Below, piece after piece: positions 22,336-32,625 of a DNA stretch of 64,000 nt. Made by a program: the position numbers and the translations under genes. The DNA comes from Hepsetus odoe (Eukaryota > Chordata > Actinopteri > Characiformes > Hepsetidae). The stretch spans positions 25,292,257 to 25,356,256 of the forward strand of contig CM029379.1 of the NCBI GenBank assembly GCA_017165825.1. The letters are read 5' to 3'. A model generated the notes under the pieces. It saw only the letters and a list, made by a program, of their open reading frames with translations. It had not been told where the DNA came from and did not search any database. The first letter of the stretch is position 1. Every line of letters begins with the position of its first letter.

Positions 22336-23671
22336 CTGGGTGAGGTGAGAGAGGGCGAGAGAGAGAGATATTAATAAAAACAAAAGTACATAGGGAGGAA
22401 AGAAAAACGCTGAGCATGTTGACGCAAGACTGATGTGTCACTGCTCGTTAGAAATCCCCCAGCTTTACTGGCAACTGCTCCACTTGCACCCCGTTTACAC
22501 CTGCTCAGCTCATGGGAGTCTGAATCGTATCATGATCAGATTTTAGGAATCTGTGTTTACACATAGCCCTCAAACGCATCTACGTTCAGACTAAAATCTG
22601 TTGAAAAATATGCAAATGCGCTGATCAGCAACAACTTTTTTTTTCAAACTTTTATTTAAGCCAAGCATCTCATGCAGAGTGGACACAGAATTAAAAATAC
22701 ACTCAGAGGAGAAACGCCTGTCAGGGGCTGAGCTGAAGGAGCAGTAAGTGGCGGTGGTCTCGATGCAGAAGAGTAGGGGGCGCTCTCACGGCGCTCAGAG
22801 GGACTCGCGAGTCTTGGAGAGAAAAATGGACTGTTATAGAACGCGTCTCATGTATCTTAGCGCTCCTGAAAGTGGTGTGATTGATCGGATTTCTATGTTT
22901 GAAAAGCATCTCGGGCATTTAAACCAGCATGTTTATGCGGATCAGACATAATCAAAGTGTAAACAGGGACCAATTCTCTCTTTTTTTTTTGCTTTTATCA
23001 CCACTGTTCAATGTGTGATTGTGTGATGATGGAGGGGAAAAAAAAAACAAAAACATTACTGAAATTGTTCACTAAACTAACAGTCATCCAGAAGCATCCA
23101 ATTACGCATGATCTAAACTGCCCCTCCTCAAAAGCAAAGCCACACAAAAACAATTTTTCATTCAACCCCCTGAAGTCTCGCTGGTAAATAGATAAATAAA
23201 TATATAAATAAATGAACCTCGGGGAGGCCGCCTCTGAAATCCCACAAGGAACCGTTAAAGAGAACTTAATAAATATTGTTTCAAAGGCAGAAGGCGGGGG
23301 AATCATTAATAGAATGCACTGAAGGAATAAAAGATGTGGAGAAAGGGGGAGCTGCTGTGGAGCCTCCATTTGATAACATGGAGCTCAGCCTCCACTGTTA
23401 GAGTGGCTCGGAGAGAGACGCAAAAATAGCCAACTCAATAATAAAGTCCATTTATTGATTGAGTGATCGTATCCGATATTGGTAAAACTTGATTGACCAG
23501 AGTTCAGGCTAGGAAAGCGGTCTGTCCTACCATAACAGCAGCCCCCATCTATATAGCGATATATTTGGAAATTTATTTTAATAGCTGGCTTTTAATATTT
23601 ACTATCGGTGAGAATAAAATGTATATAATAGAGGGAAGGAAAGCACAAGGCGGAAAACCTGGCGCAGACTT

Positions 23672-23917
23672 AAGTGAAAGTGACAATTAGTCATTGTGAA
23701 ACATGGCACAGCACACAGTGAAACAGCAACATGTAACCTCTGCTTTTCACCCATACATAGACGTGCAGCAGGAGGCGGCTATTTAAAGTGCCCAGGGAGC
23801 AGTGATGGGGACGCTACCTTGCTCAAGGGTACTTCAGGGCAACCTACTGGTCTGGGATTCAAAACCACAACCTTCCGACCCTGGGGCCTAGTCCCTAATC
23901 ACAAGGCCACCGCTGCC
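23672..23917 (-). mobile_element. tRNA-derived SINE, family A, near full length
   Basis: The minus strand runs from GGCAGCGGTGGCCTTGTGAT through GGTTTTGAATCCCAGACCAG, the GTAGCGTCCCCATCACTGCT block and the CCTCCTGCTGCACGTC block to TTGTCACTTTCACTT. Confidence 0.9.
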
Positions 23918-24614
23918 AGACTTGCACTCAGCAAGGCTTTTCAGTTCCTTCAAATTTCAGTGGTCTCGAGAAAGAAAAAAAAAAAAGTTAATTTTGAAAA
24001 AGAAAAAAAAAAAGTCCATTGTAAGCAGTAATTTCACTTTACACTTAGATTAAGCTGAAGCTTTGAACATTGACATCGATATTTTATGCAGAAAATTAAG
24101 ACAAAGAGTAAAGAGCAAACATCAAGATCGTTCAAAGCAAGTGTGAAGCCTCAGCTAACAAGCAGCAATTAGAATACTGCATACAATGAACATGCTTTCA
24201 AAATACAAGTCCTTTTTAATAACAGTAAAGATGCGCTGGCAAGTAAGGGTTAAATTCACTTCCTGTTTTACGACTTTGTCACCCGCCATTAATGAGTCAC
24301 ATCAATCCTGCCGTACTGAGACGTATATAGATCAATATATTCACACGGAACTGCAGCCCATCTGTTCAGGCTGCTCGCTGGGAAAGGCTGCTCTGTTTCC
24401 ATTGTTTTTATGGGTCCTGTTTCATTAGAGATACAATGCTGCTGCTAGACAGCTGTTTTATTCAAACAGAACCAGAATGCTGATGCTCCCTCTAAGATCA
24501 ATAAAGTACCAAACTATTAGCCTACCTATAAATCTATCACTCAATCTGTTGCGTTGCATCATATCCATAAGACATTTGATCAATCTATCAACAAGCTGTC
24601 CGTCCATCAGTAAA

Positions 24615-25215
24615 GAAGTCTGCCGAGATATCTAGGATTGTTAGCAGGAGCAGGAAGTACAACCACATAACTCCCATACTCTCCTCGCTTCACTGGCTTC
24701 CTGTTAGGTACAGGGCTGACTTCAAGGTCCTCCTCTTAACCTACAAGGCACTTAAAGGTCTTGCCCCAATATACCTAACCGAACTGCTTAATACCTACAC
24801 ACCTAACCGCCCACTTAGATCCCAGAATAAAGATCTCCTAATTGTCCCTCCATAAATAAATGTATAGGAGCACGAGCCTTCAGTTCCAGGGCCCCTAGAT
24901 TGTGGAACAGCTTGCCTGCTTCTGTACGGGATGCCGATTCAGTCTCGGTCTTTAAATCACGGCTGAAGACTTACTTCTTACCCGCACCAATCACCATAGT
25001 GCACCATTACTAATGTTGCTGGTGCTGCTGTACATTTTTTTTCTCCACATAGTGAAGTTTTTGGTTCCTCTCCTCCGTAGTCGTCCGTCTTAAACATCTT
25101 AAACATCTATCACTGTAACCTGTTCCATCATCGACCATCAATGTAAAGTGCCTTGGGGCATCTTTGTTGTAAAAGGCGCTATACAAGAATAAATTGAATT
25201 GAATTGAATTGAATA
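24615..25215 (+). mobile_element. L2/Rex1-type LINE 3' end, inactive
   Basis: The translation contains SLHWLPVRYRADFKVLLLTY then KALKGLAPIYLTELL, and after a stop and frame break ARAFSSRAPRLWNSLPASVR then FKSRLKTYF, which is the C-terminal end of an L2/Rex1-clade reverse transcriptase polyprotein. It ends in a 3' UTR with GTGCCTTGGGGCATCTTTGT, GGCGCTATACAAGAATAAA and a short (TTGAA)n tail at about 25193-25215. The frame is broken, so it is a 5'-truncated dead copy. Confidence 0.85.
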
Positions 25216-25225
25216 TCTGTATATT

Positions 25226-25445
25226 GGGGCAGCGGTGGTTAGGGACTAGGCCCCATGATGGGAAGTTTGTGGGTTGGAATCACTGACCATTAGGGTACCC
25301 TTGAGCAAGGTACCGTCCCCATCACTGCTCCCCGGATGCTGGATACGAGAGCCCACTGCTACGCTGTGTTTATGGGTTAAATGCAAACGCATTGGGGTTC
25401 ACTTTGTGCTGCGTTTTACAAAGACAGTCTCTTTCAGTTTCGCTT
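25226..25445 (+). mobile_element. tRNA-derived SINE, family A
   Basis: Starts GGGGCAGCGGTGGTTAGGGA (part of the A-box region lost), carries GAGCAAGGTACCGTCCCCAT and ends with TCTCTTTCAGTTTCGCTT. It sits just downstream of the LINE tail, so the two may have inserted next to each other. Confidence 0.85.
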
Positions 25446-25769
25446 CATATCTACCAATCTATTGGTCAATCCATCTCTTTCAGTCAATCTATCAGTTATG
25501 CCAGCCTGGCAATTTTTTCAGCCAAAGCTCCAGGTCTAAACTAAAGAAGCTAAATTTAGATCCTCATGTGTCGCAGCTGATGAACCACATCTAGGGTCGG
25601 TGGAGAAGTGTGGAGGATGAATTTTTGCCCCTTTTGGAATAGTGTCCATTGAGAACAGGGAGCTGGTGATGGTAGGGTGTAAGACTGTCACCTACACAGC
25701 CTACATCGTTCAACAAAACTGTCGGCTATCAGTTATTTATATAGTCGTTTATTTTATTTATTTATTTAC

Positions 25770-25837
25770 CTTGGACAGGGTTTCTTGCCTGAAGGGAATG
25801 GTCGAACCTCGGGGCCATGGTCCAACTTCCTCTTCAT
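25770..25837 (-). CDS. fbxw7: fbxw7 exon 2 (start of region common to isoforms)
   Basis: This short exon has 68 bases. The acceptor TTGTGTTGCAG is followed directly by ATG. The 22 complete codons read MKRKLDHGPEVRPFPSGKKP then CP, and two bases (AG) of a Ser codon finish at AAG/GTAAAT. MKRKLDHG is the first block shared by all human FBXW7 isoforms, so alternative first exons should splice to this acceptor. The basic pairs KRK and KK resemble a nuclear-localisation patch. The tail replaces human KVSEYTST with PSP, which shortens the linker. Translation could in principle also start at this ATG. Confidence 0.92.
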
Positions 25838-26194
25838 CTGCAACACAAAAGAGAGAAAAGGAAATTTAATTTAGGCTCTTCCAGTGAAATATAGTCTGAG
25901 AGTTACACGTAAACTCCCTCTATCATTACAGCCAGTAATAACTGGGGGAGGAACGTCCCTTATAACCATCTGAGACAAATGACACTTAAGCATTTTCAGC
26001 GGAAGAATGTTCTAGAAATGCTTTAAAAGTGATTTGGCCTGTGGGAGATTTCGGCCACCCTTGAAAAGTAAACCCAATTTTTTCCTTCTCTTTAACACTC
26101 TGAGGCTTGGATCCTCCTCTCCTTTAAAAAATGTTTCTGATCTTGTCTGAGACTGCAAAGGTAGCCGTGAAGGTTAGAATTGCGAGCCATCAAT

Positions 26195-26610
26195 AACAAA
26201 AACAAAATCCAACTAACCACCAAAACGCCGTCATTCTGTAATAATGTTTTCCACTTAACACTAATATTCCTCACGTCCTTCGTTTCTCCACCAAATACTA
26301 GCATTCCCCACAAACACCCAGTATTAGCCAAGAAACACTAATCTTCTCCAATAAACAAAACCCTTTTCCAGAAAAGATGATTAGCTAACGAACACGAAGA
26401 TTATTCAAAAACCTGTCTTATTTCCCCAAACACCATTATTATGTAATCAACATGCTTTATGATCCAATTTTAATAACCATCATCAAATATTACCGTTTTT
26501 ATCCCAATAAACTTCACCACTCTCCAATAAGCACCGTGACTATCCACCCAAGCGCCATATTTTTCCACCACACACCATCATTGCACATAACTTCATCAGT
26601 CTCCAAACAC
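26195..26610. repeat. Degenerate minisatellite, period about 20 bp
   Basis: A unit close to TTCTCCAATAAACACCATTA repeats with strong divergence. CCA-type cores fall at 26288, 26308, 26328, 26348 and 26368, and again at 26504, 26524, 26544 and 26565, a 20-base step. About twenty units are discernible. A short CA run at 26608-26622 follows. Confidence 0.75.
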
Positions 26611-26897
26611 ACACACACACACAGTAATCTCCTCTTAACATTAATATTCAGCCTCAGAATAATCCTGGAAAAATTCTGGAGAATAAGCACAGAACAGCAA
26701 GGCAAAATGTGTCTGTCAGGTGTTTGTTGGGGATCACTGAGTCAGATGTTCCTGGCTTTTCACAATCAGAACATTGAGTCAGATGTTCTCATTCTCAATC
26801 AGACTTGGAGTAGAAGGAGGAGCTAAAAATGGATGGAATGGAACTTAAACGACTACTAACATTCTAGTACATCTAGTACAAAGGTTGGCTGAGTGAG

Positions 26898-26904
<7 letters not shown>

Positions 26905-26946
<42 letters not shown>
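26905..26946. repeat. (GT)18 microsatellite with GC end
   Basis: Pure GT on the plus strand, ending in GCGCGC. Confidence 0.97.
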
Positions 26947-26948
<2 letters not shown>

Positions 26949-27125
26949 ACAGCAAAGACACACAAGCTCTCACACTTGAAAGAAACAGCAAAGGGCATGA
27001 AGATCAACGGCTGCTCCTTTAGCGCAAGATAAAAAAAATGGGTTTATATTAGCTCGAAGAGAAAAATAGAGCGACCCTATTCTTTACTGGCCTCTTTCTG
27101 CACCACCCAATCCCCCGTCCTCTTT

Positions 27126-27127
<2 letters not shown>

Positions 27128-27166
<39 letters not shown>
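27128..27166. repeat. (CA)19 microsatellite
   Basis: Pure CA on the plus strand, only about 180 bases from the GT tract at 26905-26946, so the two tracts are mutually complementary on one strand. Confidence 0.97.
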
Positions 27167-27169
<3 letters not shown>

Positions 27170-27939
27170 ATGGCCCTCTTTTTGGTGAATAGTTGGTGCC
27201 TGGCTACCAAGAATCTAGCCTCAAAAACAAAGGTTCAGTGTGTCCTCGCACAACAAGATCCTGAAGCACATTTGAATAAAACTATTTTTAGGGGGTGTGT
27301 ACAGTGTTTAAAACGGGTCCGCGCTTTCGGCGAATTAAAAGCGTCTTTTTTCATGAGCAACACAGGAACATGTACTCACAATAGGACTCCATTGTGCATT
27401 GTGCTGGTTTAAAAATTGCAAAGGATGTTTAGAGAAATTCAGCTGAATTACTGAGCGAGTAATAGGCCATGTTTCTGTCCCTGCTTTCCATTAGTAACCA
27501 GATCAGAGCGGAATAGAAAAGGCCTTGTTGCAATAGCAGTATTATGAAAGACTGCAGTATGTAAATGAGCCAACAAATAATCAGAATGAAATGGGAACAT
27601 CCTGTACATCACAGGTCCAGTTTTGGTGATTGTTTTGATCATGCAACCTAACAAAAGCCATAATTCCATATGAATAAGGACAAAAACTCAAAAGTAAATA
27701 ATTCCCCAATGTTTTTATTTACCGTATGCTATTCTGCAATAACTATGTAACCGGGCAGGCTGGGGCTGTAATAATTCACAATATTCATAATAACAATAGG
27801 AGTCTTGTTTCAACATATGGGCGAGTCACAATGATCCACCAACAACTTGTCAATACATTAGAGCTAAAATGCATCTCCAGGTACAGCCATCATACATTGC
27901 TAACTCCAAGCTGCTGTGCTGTCCATAAAATAATACTTT

Positions 27940-28330
27940 AACCCCAGACAACTGCCAAAATCACAAGCGTTACTCCCAAGTTAGCACACTTTCCAAAAGC
28001 TAATATATTAACCTGAGCTGAAATGCTACCCATAAGCTTAAACGTTAACGCCTGAGAAGTGCAAAAGCTTTGAAATTGTTAGCCCCAATCTAACATGCTA
28101 CCCACAAGCTCATGTGTTAAGCCCAGGCCCAAAACATGAGTTAATACCAACCCGCAGCTAATCCAGGTCATTATGTCAACCTGCGAGCCACATACTAGGT
28201 TAACATAAAAACAGCCATATATTGCCCCAAAGCTAGCCTGTTAGCTACTATATGAACCACAGGTTATCATGCAAATCAGGAGCTAATATGTAAACCCCAA
28301 GCTAAAGCGTTCACTACAAATCTTGTTAAT
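27940..28330. repeat. Degenerate minisatellite, period about 19 bp
   Basis: A unit close to AAGCTAACATGTTAACCCC recurs with heavy divergence. AGCT-like starts are near 27978, 27997, 28015, 28034, 28087, 28106, 28211, 28230, 28280 and 28299, in steps of 18-19 or multiples. Its unit differs from that of the array at 26195-26610. Confidence 0.65.
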
Positions 28331-28522
28331 GTTAGCAGCTCTATTCCTTTAGCGCAATAAACTGATAATTTAATGATTTCACCCCAAAAAAAATGGACAA
28401 ATAAATCATCAGTGTGTTCTGCACAGCCTATCCCCCCTCACTAGCACGTTAACTGCTATATTCCCATTTTCACCACAAAGATAAACTCTACTACACCATG
28501 TGAGGTGCTTTCGGACGCAGAT

Positions 28523-28633
28523 GGGGCAGCGGTGGCCTAGTGGTTAGGGAGTCGGCCACAGGATCGGAAGATTGTGGGTTCAAACCCCTTACCAGTAGGA
28601 TGCCCTGAGGTACCCTTGAGCCGTCACTTTCAG
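28523..28633 (+). mobile_element. tRNA-derived SINE, family A, internally deleted
   Basis: It has an intact head GGGGCAGCGGTGGCCTAGTG and a B-box-like GGGTTCAAACCCC, then jumps from TACCCTTGAG straight to CGTCACTTTCAG, missing about 120 internal bases seen in other copies. Confidence 0.85.
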
Positions 28634-30843
28634 ATGACGCGAGTGTGTGATTTGCTATGATGGGGCAGGCGCTGACGAGCTAGGTGTGCGATACAACTTC
28701 CTAAGCAGCGCTGCTCTCGGATTGGAGGCTGTTTGCGAATGAGGCAGAGCCTGAGGTTTGATGAAGGGACCCCCCGCATGAAGGAAGAGAAGTACACGCC
28801 TAGTGAATCACCTTTTAGAAGAAATCTAAAAGAAAGCTTCCTGTACAAAGACAACGACTTGGGGGTAAACGATCGTCACTTTTAGAGGTGACTCTAGAAC
28901 ATCCACTGCATTGTTCTTCAGTGACATCATAAAGGGCCCTTTCATTTGCATACAAATCAGCAGCAAAGTAAAGAAACCCACGGAACCTTGAGGATCAATA
29001 GAATTTATGAACGGCTGCCGACTAGAGCGCATGGAGAACAAGCAGTGAGAAAGGAAGGAAAGACTTTCTGCAGCGACCCTCAGCAGAGACGAACAAACAA
29101 AAATCTGTTTTCAATCCTGCTGAGAAATGCAGGCGACTTCAGTCCCTTCAGTTCTCTTAATCTGGGGAAGTGGTTTTGTTTTAGATGGCTCCAAGCACCA
29201 AAACCAAAGTGCTGATCTCATGCAAATGGCACTTCAGGAAGGGCGTGTGCGCATGTGTGTGTTCGAATGAGATTCTAAGGGTGGCATGTCGGATCAAGAG
29301 GGTGTTTGCGTGGGAAGGTGGGGTCTATAAAGTGTGTAAAAGTACAGAGGAGATGCAGCAGGTAGTTCAGTTGTGTTGTCCAGGCTAATGATACAGCAAA
29401 CACAGCCGACCTGTTCCTCTAAAAACACACTAGTCAACAAGTATCTTCCGTCACTCAGCAGTCAGCTTCTAAAAGCTTGGAAAATCTGTGTAACTGGCAA
29501 AAAAAAAAAAAAAATTAAAGGGGGGCAGAACCTTTAATTTGGTCATTTCAAGGTTAAGTCCATTCTAATTATTAAAAGAGTGATAAATTTGCATGCAAAC
29601 ACATGCTTCAAATAACACAGTTAAACAGGTTTGTATACATTATAGATGTGTGCACGTATAAACTTTAAATGAAATAAAACAAATTTAATCGCAGATTCCT
29701 AAAAAAAATTCCTCAAATTTATTTATTATATACATATATATATATAAAATATTTATTTATATTTATTGCATACTGAATTTACCCTGGACTACTTTTTTTT
29801 TTTAATCATTTAGTTTTTTTGTCTTATATTTAAGATAATTTTTCCTTATATTTACAAGGATGCAATGGTACATTATTTTAAAATATGAATAAGTACAACA
29901 GAAGCCCATTGACTTCTTAACTTCCGCCTTGATTTGTTTGACAGAGGCGTCAAACGAACATGAAGCAATGATTTTCTACTTTAATCTCTAAATTTAAAAC
30001 AAAATGAGTAGAACACTTTTCATATACTCTGGGATTAAAGCTGAAAAGACCTGTCAGCCAGGACAGCTCCAGGGAAGATTCAGGGAATATTTTTGTATTT
30101 TAAACTAATTGGTTATTCTCACAGAACAGGGAGAAAAATAGTGTCATCCTATACTTGTTGAATTATTTTTGAAGAATAGAGTATTTTCAACATTGCCACA
30201 TATTACAATGGAAATGGGAAATGGACCATTCCTTGAAAGCATCTACCCACTGACGCCTACTGTTGGAAGAGGTGGATTTCTCTTCTTTTCTACCTTCAGA
30301 GAATTTTGCTAATCGACAGAGCCCTGCAGATAAAGTGGATGGTCTACTGCAAGTGTGTTTCGAGACAGTGAGTTTTCTGCTTTTCTCATCTGGGGAAATG
30401 TGCTGAAACCGTGTCCCCTGCTGAAGCGAACAAACGCCAACACATGCCAGTGATGGAGGTTTGGATGAAAAATGAAGTGCATCTTTAAGGCATCCTCCCG
30501 TTGGCTTCTCGTGTGTGTTTTGAGGCCAGCTTTCTGCATTTCCCTCAGTTCAGTCAGACGTGTTAACATTGTGCTTCACACTAGGTGGAGATCAGGACAT
30601 CGAAGGATGGAATACACCTTTAAAAACAGACCCTCATCAGCAAATAATGCTAAGTAATGGATCAATCCATCACTCTGCAAGCTCCTTCCCCCCCCATCGA
30701 CCAACGGCAGCTTGGAGGAAGCAGTGAAAAAGACTCCAACCCCTCTCAAAAAGGAACAACAATCCATTTATTTCTGTTTATCGATCCCTGCATTGCTGTG
30801 CCATTGAACCTAATGGAGGAATGAGCTCCACAGCCAGCCTGAA

Positions 30844-30846
<3 letters not shown>

Positions 30847-30879
<33 letters not shown>
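30847..30879. repeat. (GT)16 microsatellite
   Basis: Pure GT on the plus strand in intron 1, followed by a G-rich stretch (30880-30889). Confidence 0.97.
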
Positions 30880-30881
<2 letters not shown>

Positions 30882-30993
30882 CGGGGGGGACGTATTTTTA
30901 TGAAGTGCTTTACTGCAGCAGGGTGAAAACACACACACACACAGCCGGACTGCGGAGGGCTCTAGCACGCGCTCACACAGACACACGCGCACA

Positions 30994-30996
<3 letters not shown>

Positions 30997-31032
<36 letters not shown>
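30997..31032. repeat. (CA)18 microsatellite
   Basis: Pure CA on the plus strand, about 120 bases from the GT tract at 30847-30879 and complementary to it. Shorter CA patches lie between them (30930-30943). Confidence 0.97.
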
Positions 31033-31034
<2 letters not shown>

Positions 31035-31119
31035 CACAACGCCCTTTTTTTTCCCCATTCTGTGTGCGATCGGTGGCAGTAAAAGAAAAGATTAATGGCA
31101 GAGCGGAGAGCTGGCACGG

Positions 31120-31355
31120 AGGAGACAGGATGGTGAAGGAGTGTGGATAGTGGAGAAGGAGAGAAAGGTGGAGGAGTGTGGATAGTGGAGAAGTATGGGT
31201 GATGGAGGAGTGCAGATGATGCAGGAGAGAGGAGGGTGGAGGAGGAGAGGAAGGTGGTGAAGTGGGGATGATGGGAGAGTAAGGAAGGTGGAGGATTAGG
31301 GACGATGGGAGACTGAGGAAGGTGGAGGAGGAGAGGATGGTGGAGGAGCGACTGT
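31120..31355. repeat. Purine-rich degenerate tandem array (GGTGGAGGA-like)
   Basis: About 235 bases on the plus strand are built of variants of GGTGGAGGAG, GGTGATGGAGGAG and GAGAGGAAGGTGG, nearly free of C. In the transcript this is a CCTCCTCCACC-type tract in intron 1, about 350 bases after exon 1. Confidence 0.75.
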
Positions 31356-31703
31356 AAAGCTCGCTGTGCTGACAGGTGACCGTGCAGGTGCGCTGCGCCG
31401 CAGTCTCTCTCTCTCTCTTTCTCTCTCTCTCTCCCTCCCCCCTTCGGTAAAGCTGGTTTTACAACAGCAAGAGGTGATCGCGCCCAGGCGTGAAAAAACC
31501 CCCAGTAACAGAAGAAGCCTCCTCCACTGCGATAAAGCTGAAGATGCGCGATCTTCTCCTCCAAGTCAAAATCACACACACACGAGCTCGTCACAATGTC
31601 ATCCCCTCCGGTCAGAGCCAGTCCCGATCCCACGCCGGGACGAGTCCAGAGAGCCAAAGCAAAAACTGAGAACAGCCAGCATCCCTCCGGCTTGTGTACT
31701 CAC

Positions 31704-31742
31704 TTTATAGAAGATCATCTTGAGGGTCCCGTAGAAGCCCAT
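31704..31742 (-). CDS. fbxw7: fbxw7 exon 1, coding part (beta-like first exon)
   Basis: The coding part of the first exon has 13 codons, MGFYGTLKMIFYK, ending TATAAA/GTGAGT. The same residues close the human beta-specific first exon (from memory), which supports the call. The start has a strong context (GCAGCC ATG G). An in-frame TGA at 31770-31772, ten codons upstream, rules out a longer N-terminus from this exon. The membrane-spanning segment present in human beta is therefore not encoded here. The next exon is about 5.9 kb downstream in the transcript. Confidence 0.9.
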
Positions 31743-31785
31743 GGCTGCGGCGGCGGTGCGCACTGGAGCTCAGCTCCACCGCCAC

Positions 31786-31838
31786 TCACACACACACACA
31801 CACACACACTCACACACACACACACACTCACACACACA
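31786..31838. repeat. Interrupted CA repeat in the fbxw7 5' UTR/promoter
   Basis: CA runs broken by single T changes lie 45-95 bases before the fbxw7 start codon, so they could be transcribed as UG repeats in the 5' UTR. Confidence 0.9.
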
Positions 31839-31867
31839 GATCCGCACCAGCCGAGCAGACAGCCGGA

Positions 31868-31940
31868 ATGGAGAGAGAGTGAGAGAGGGAGGGAGAGAGG
31901 GAGGGAAAGAGAGAGGGAGGGAGAGAGAGAGAGAAAGAGG
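31868..31940. repeat. GA-rich tract upstream of fbxw7
   Basis: A nearly pure GA and GGGA stretch on the plus strand (CT-rich on the gene strand). Such CT elements are common in TATA-poor promoters. Confidence 0.85.
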
Positions 31941-32003
31941 AGGGGCGGGGGAGCATGAGCGAGGAGAACAGCGCCCCCCTCTGGAAGACTCTGGGATTTA
32001 TAG

Positions 32004-32586
32004 CTCTCAAACCATGGAGGAGCATTTCACATTTCTGACCACCCCGCTAGATTTTGACATAGAACTGTCTCCTGTCTTTACCCACTCTTCACGTCTTTAT
32101 AAAGAATCACTTTGTTGTTGGAAAAAGACTATTTTATGTCCAAATCTTACTGAGTAGCCTTTTGAGTAGATCATAAAAGAAATGGGAACAAATGCTTTAC
32201 TGTGACAGTCCAGATGTTCCCATCAGCATTCAGCATCAGCAAACTAATCACCACCTGATCATCTGGAATCATCTGCTCCTGTCTCTTCACTGCTTCATGT
32301 CTAAAGTTAGACGCTTTGGTCTGCTTGAGGGATTCATACATGGATCACTGTGTGGCTTACACATAAAACCAACCTCTTAAAGTGTTCAGATACAGGAACC
32401 GCACTGAAAATGAGAGACAAAAACTTTGTGTACAGTCTATATGGTTTATAATTATTATCATCACTATTTGTGAAGCTGTGATCATCCAGGACTGGGGTCA
32501 ATCACTCCTGGTTCACACATTTGCAAACTTTGTGTGGGCTTGCTTCTCAACACACTGCTAGTCCACCACAGCAGTGCACAAGATCT

Positions 32587-32625
<39 letters not shown>

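Larger units (their letters stand above)
22336..25769 (-). other. fbxw7 intron 2
   Basis: This intron of 3434 bases contains two SINE copies of the first family (23672-23917 minus, 25226-25445 plus) and an L2/Rex1-type LINE 3' end (24615-25215). From 22400 to 23670 only AT-rich unique-looking sequence is seen. Confidence 0.85.
25838..31703 (-). other. fbxw7 intron 1
   Basis: This intron of 5866 bases contains two degenerate minisatellites (26195-26610 and 27940-28330), GT and CA tracts (26905-26946, 27128-27166, 30847-30879, 30997-31032), an internally deleted SINE (28523-28633), an AT-rich segment (29690-29890) and a purine-rich minisatellite-like array (31120-31355). No exon is seen. Confidence 0.85.
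249..31742 (-). other. fbxw7: fbxw7 gene body, eleven coding exons (548-residue beta-like product)
   Basis: This entry is the gene model assembled from the exons listed separately. FBXW7 is the substrate-recognition subunit of an SCF (SKP1-CUL1-RBX1) ubiquitin ligase and binds phosphodegrons in proteins such as cyclin E, MYC, JUN and Notch intracellular domain. Coding segments on the minus strand in transcript order are 31742-31704, 25837-25770, 22335-22194, 20314-20180, 19451-19328, 17434-17298, 15884-15771, 6165-5984, 5189-4964, 2396-2186 and 517-249. They sum to 1647 bases (548 codons plus TGA), all phases agree and all introns are GT-AG. Compared from memory with human FBXW7, identity is near complete across the F-box and propeller. 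Alpha- and gamma-type first exons were not found in the window. Confidence 0.96.
31743..32003 (-). promoter_or_regulatory. fbxw7: Putative 5' UTR and promoter of the fbxw7 beta-like transcript
   Basis: Upstream of the start codon on the minus strand lie a GC-rich stretch (31743-31782), a TG repeat (31786-31838), a CT-rich tract (31868-31940) and a GC-box-like GGGGCGGGG (31942-31950, plus orientation). A TATA-like GCTATAAAT sits at 31996-32004 (TATAAA at 31997-32002). If the TATA box works, transcription would start near 31970 and the GC box would fall inside the 5' UTR. If the gene uses dispersed initiation, the GC and CT elements would be the core. I cannot tell which from sequence alone. 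Confidence 0.4.

Noticed and set aside
31034..31657. Minus-strand open frame of 207 codons next to fbxw7 exon 1
   Set aside because: It is built from the CT-rich strand of the GGTGGAGGA array and CT repeats (Leu/His/Ser/Pro runs), lies in the intron and has no recognisable domain.
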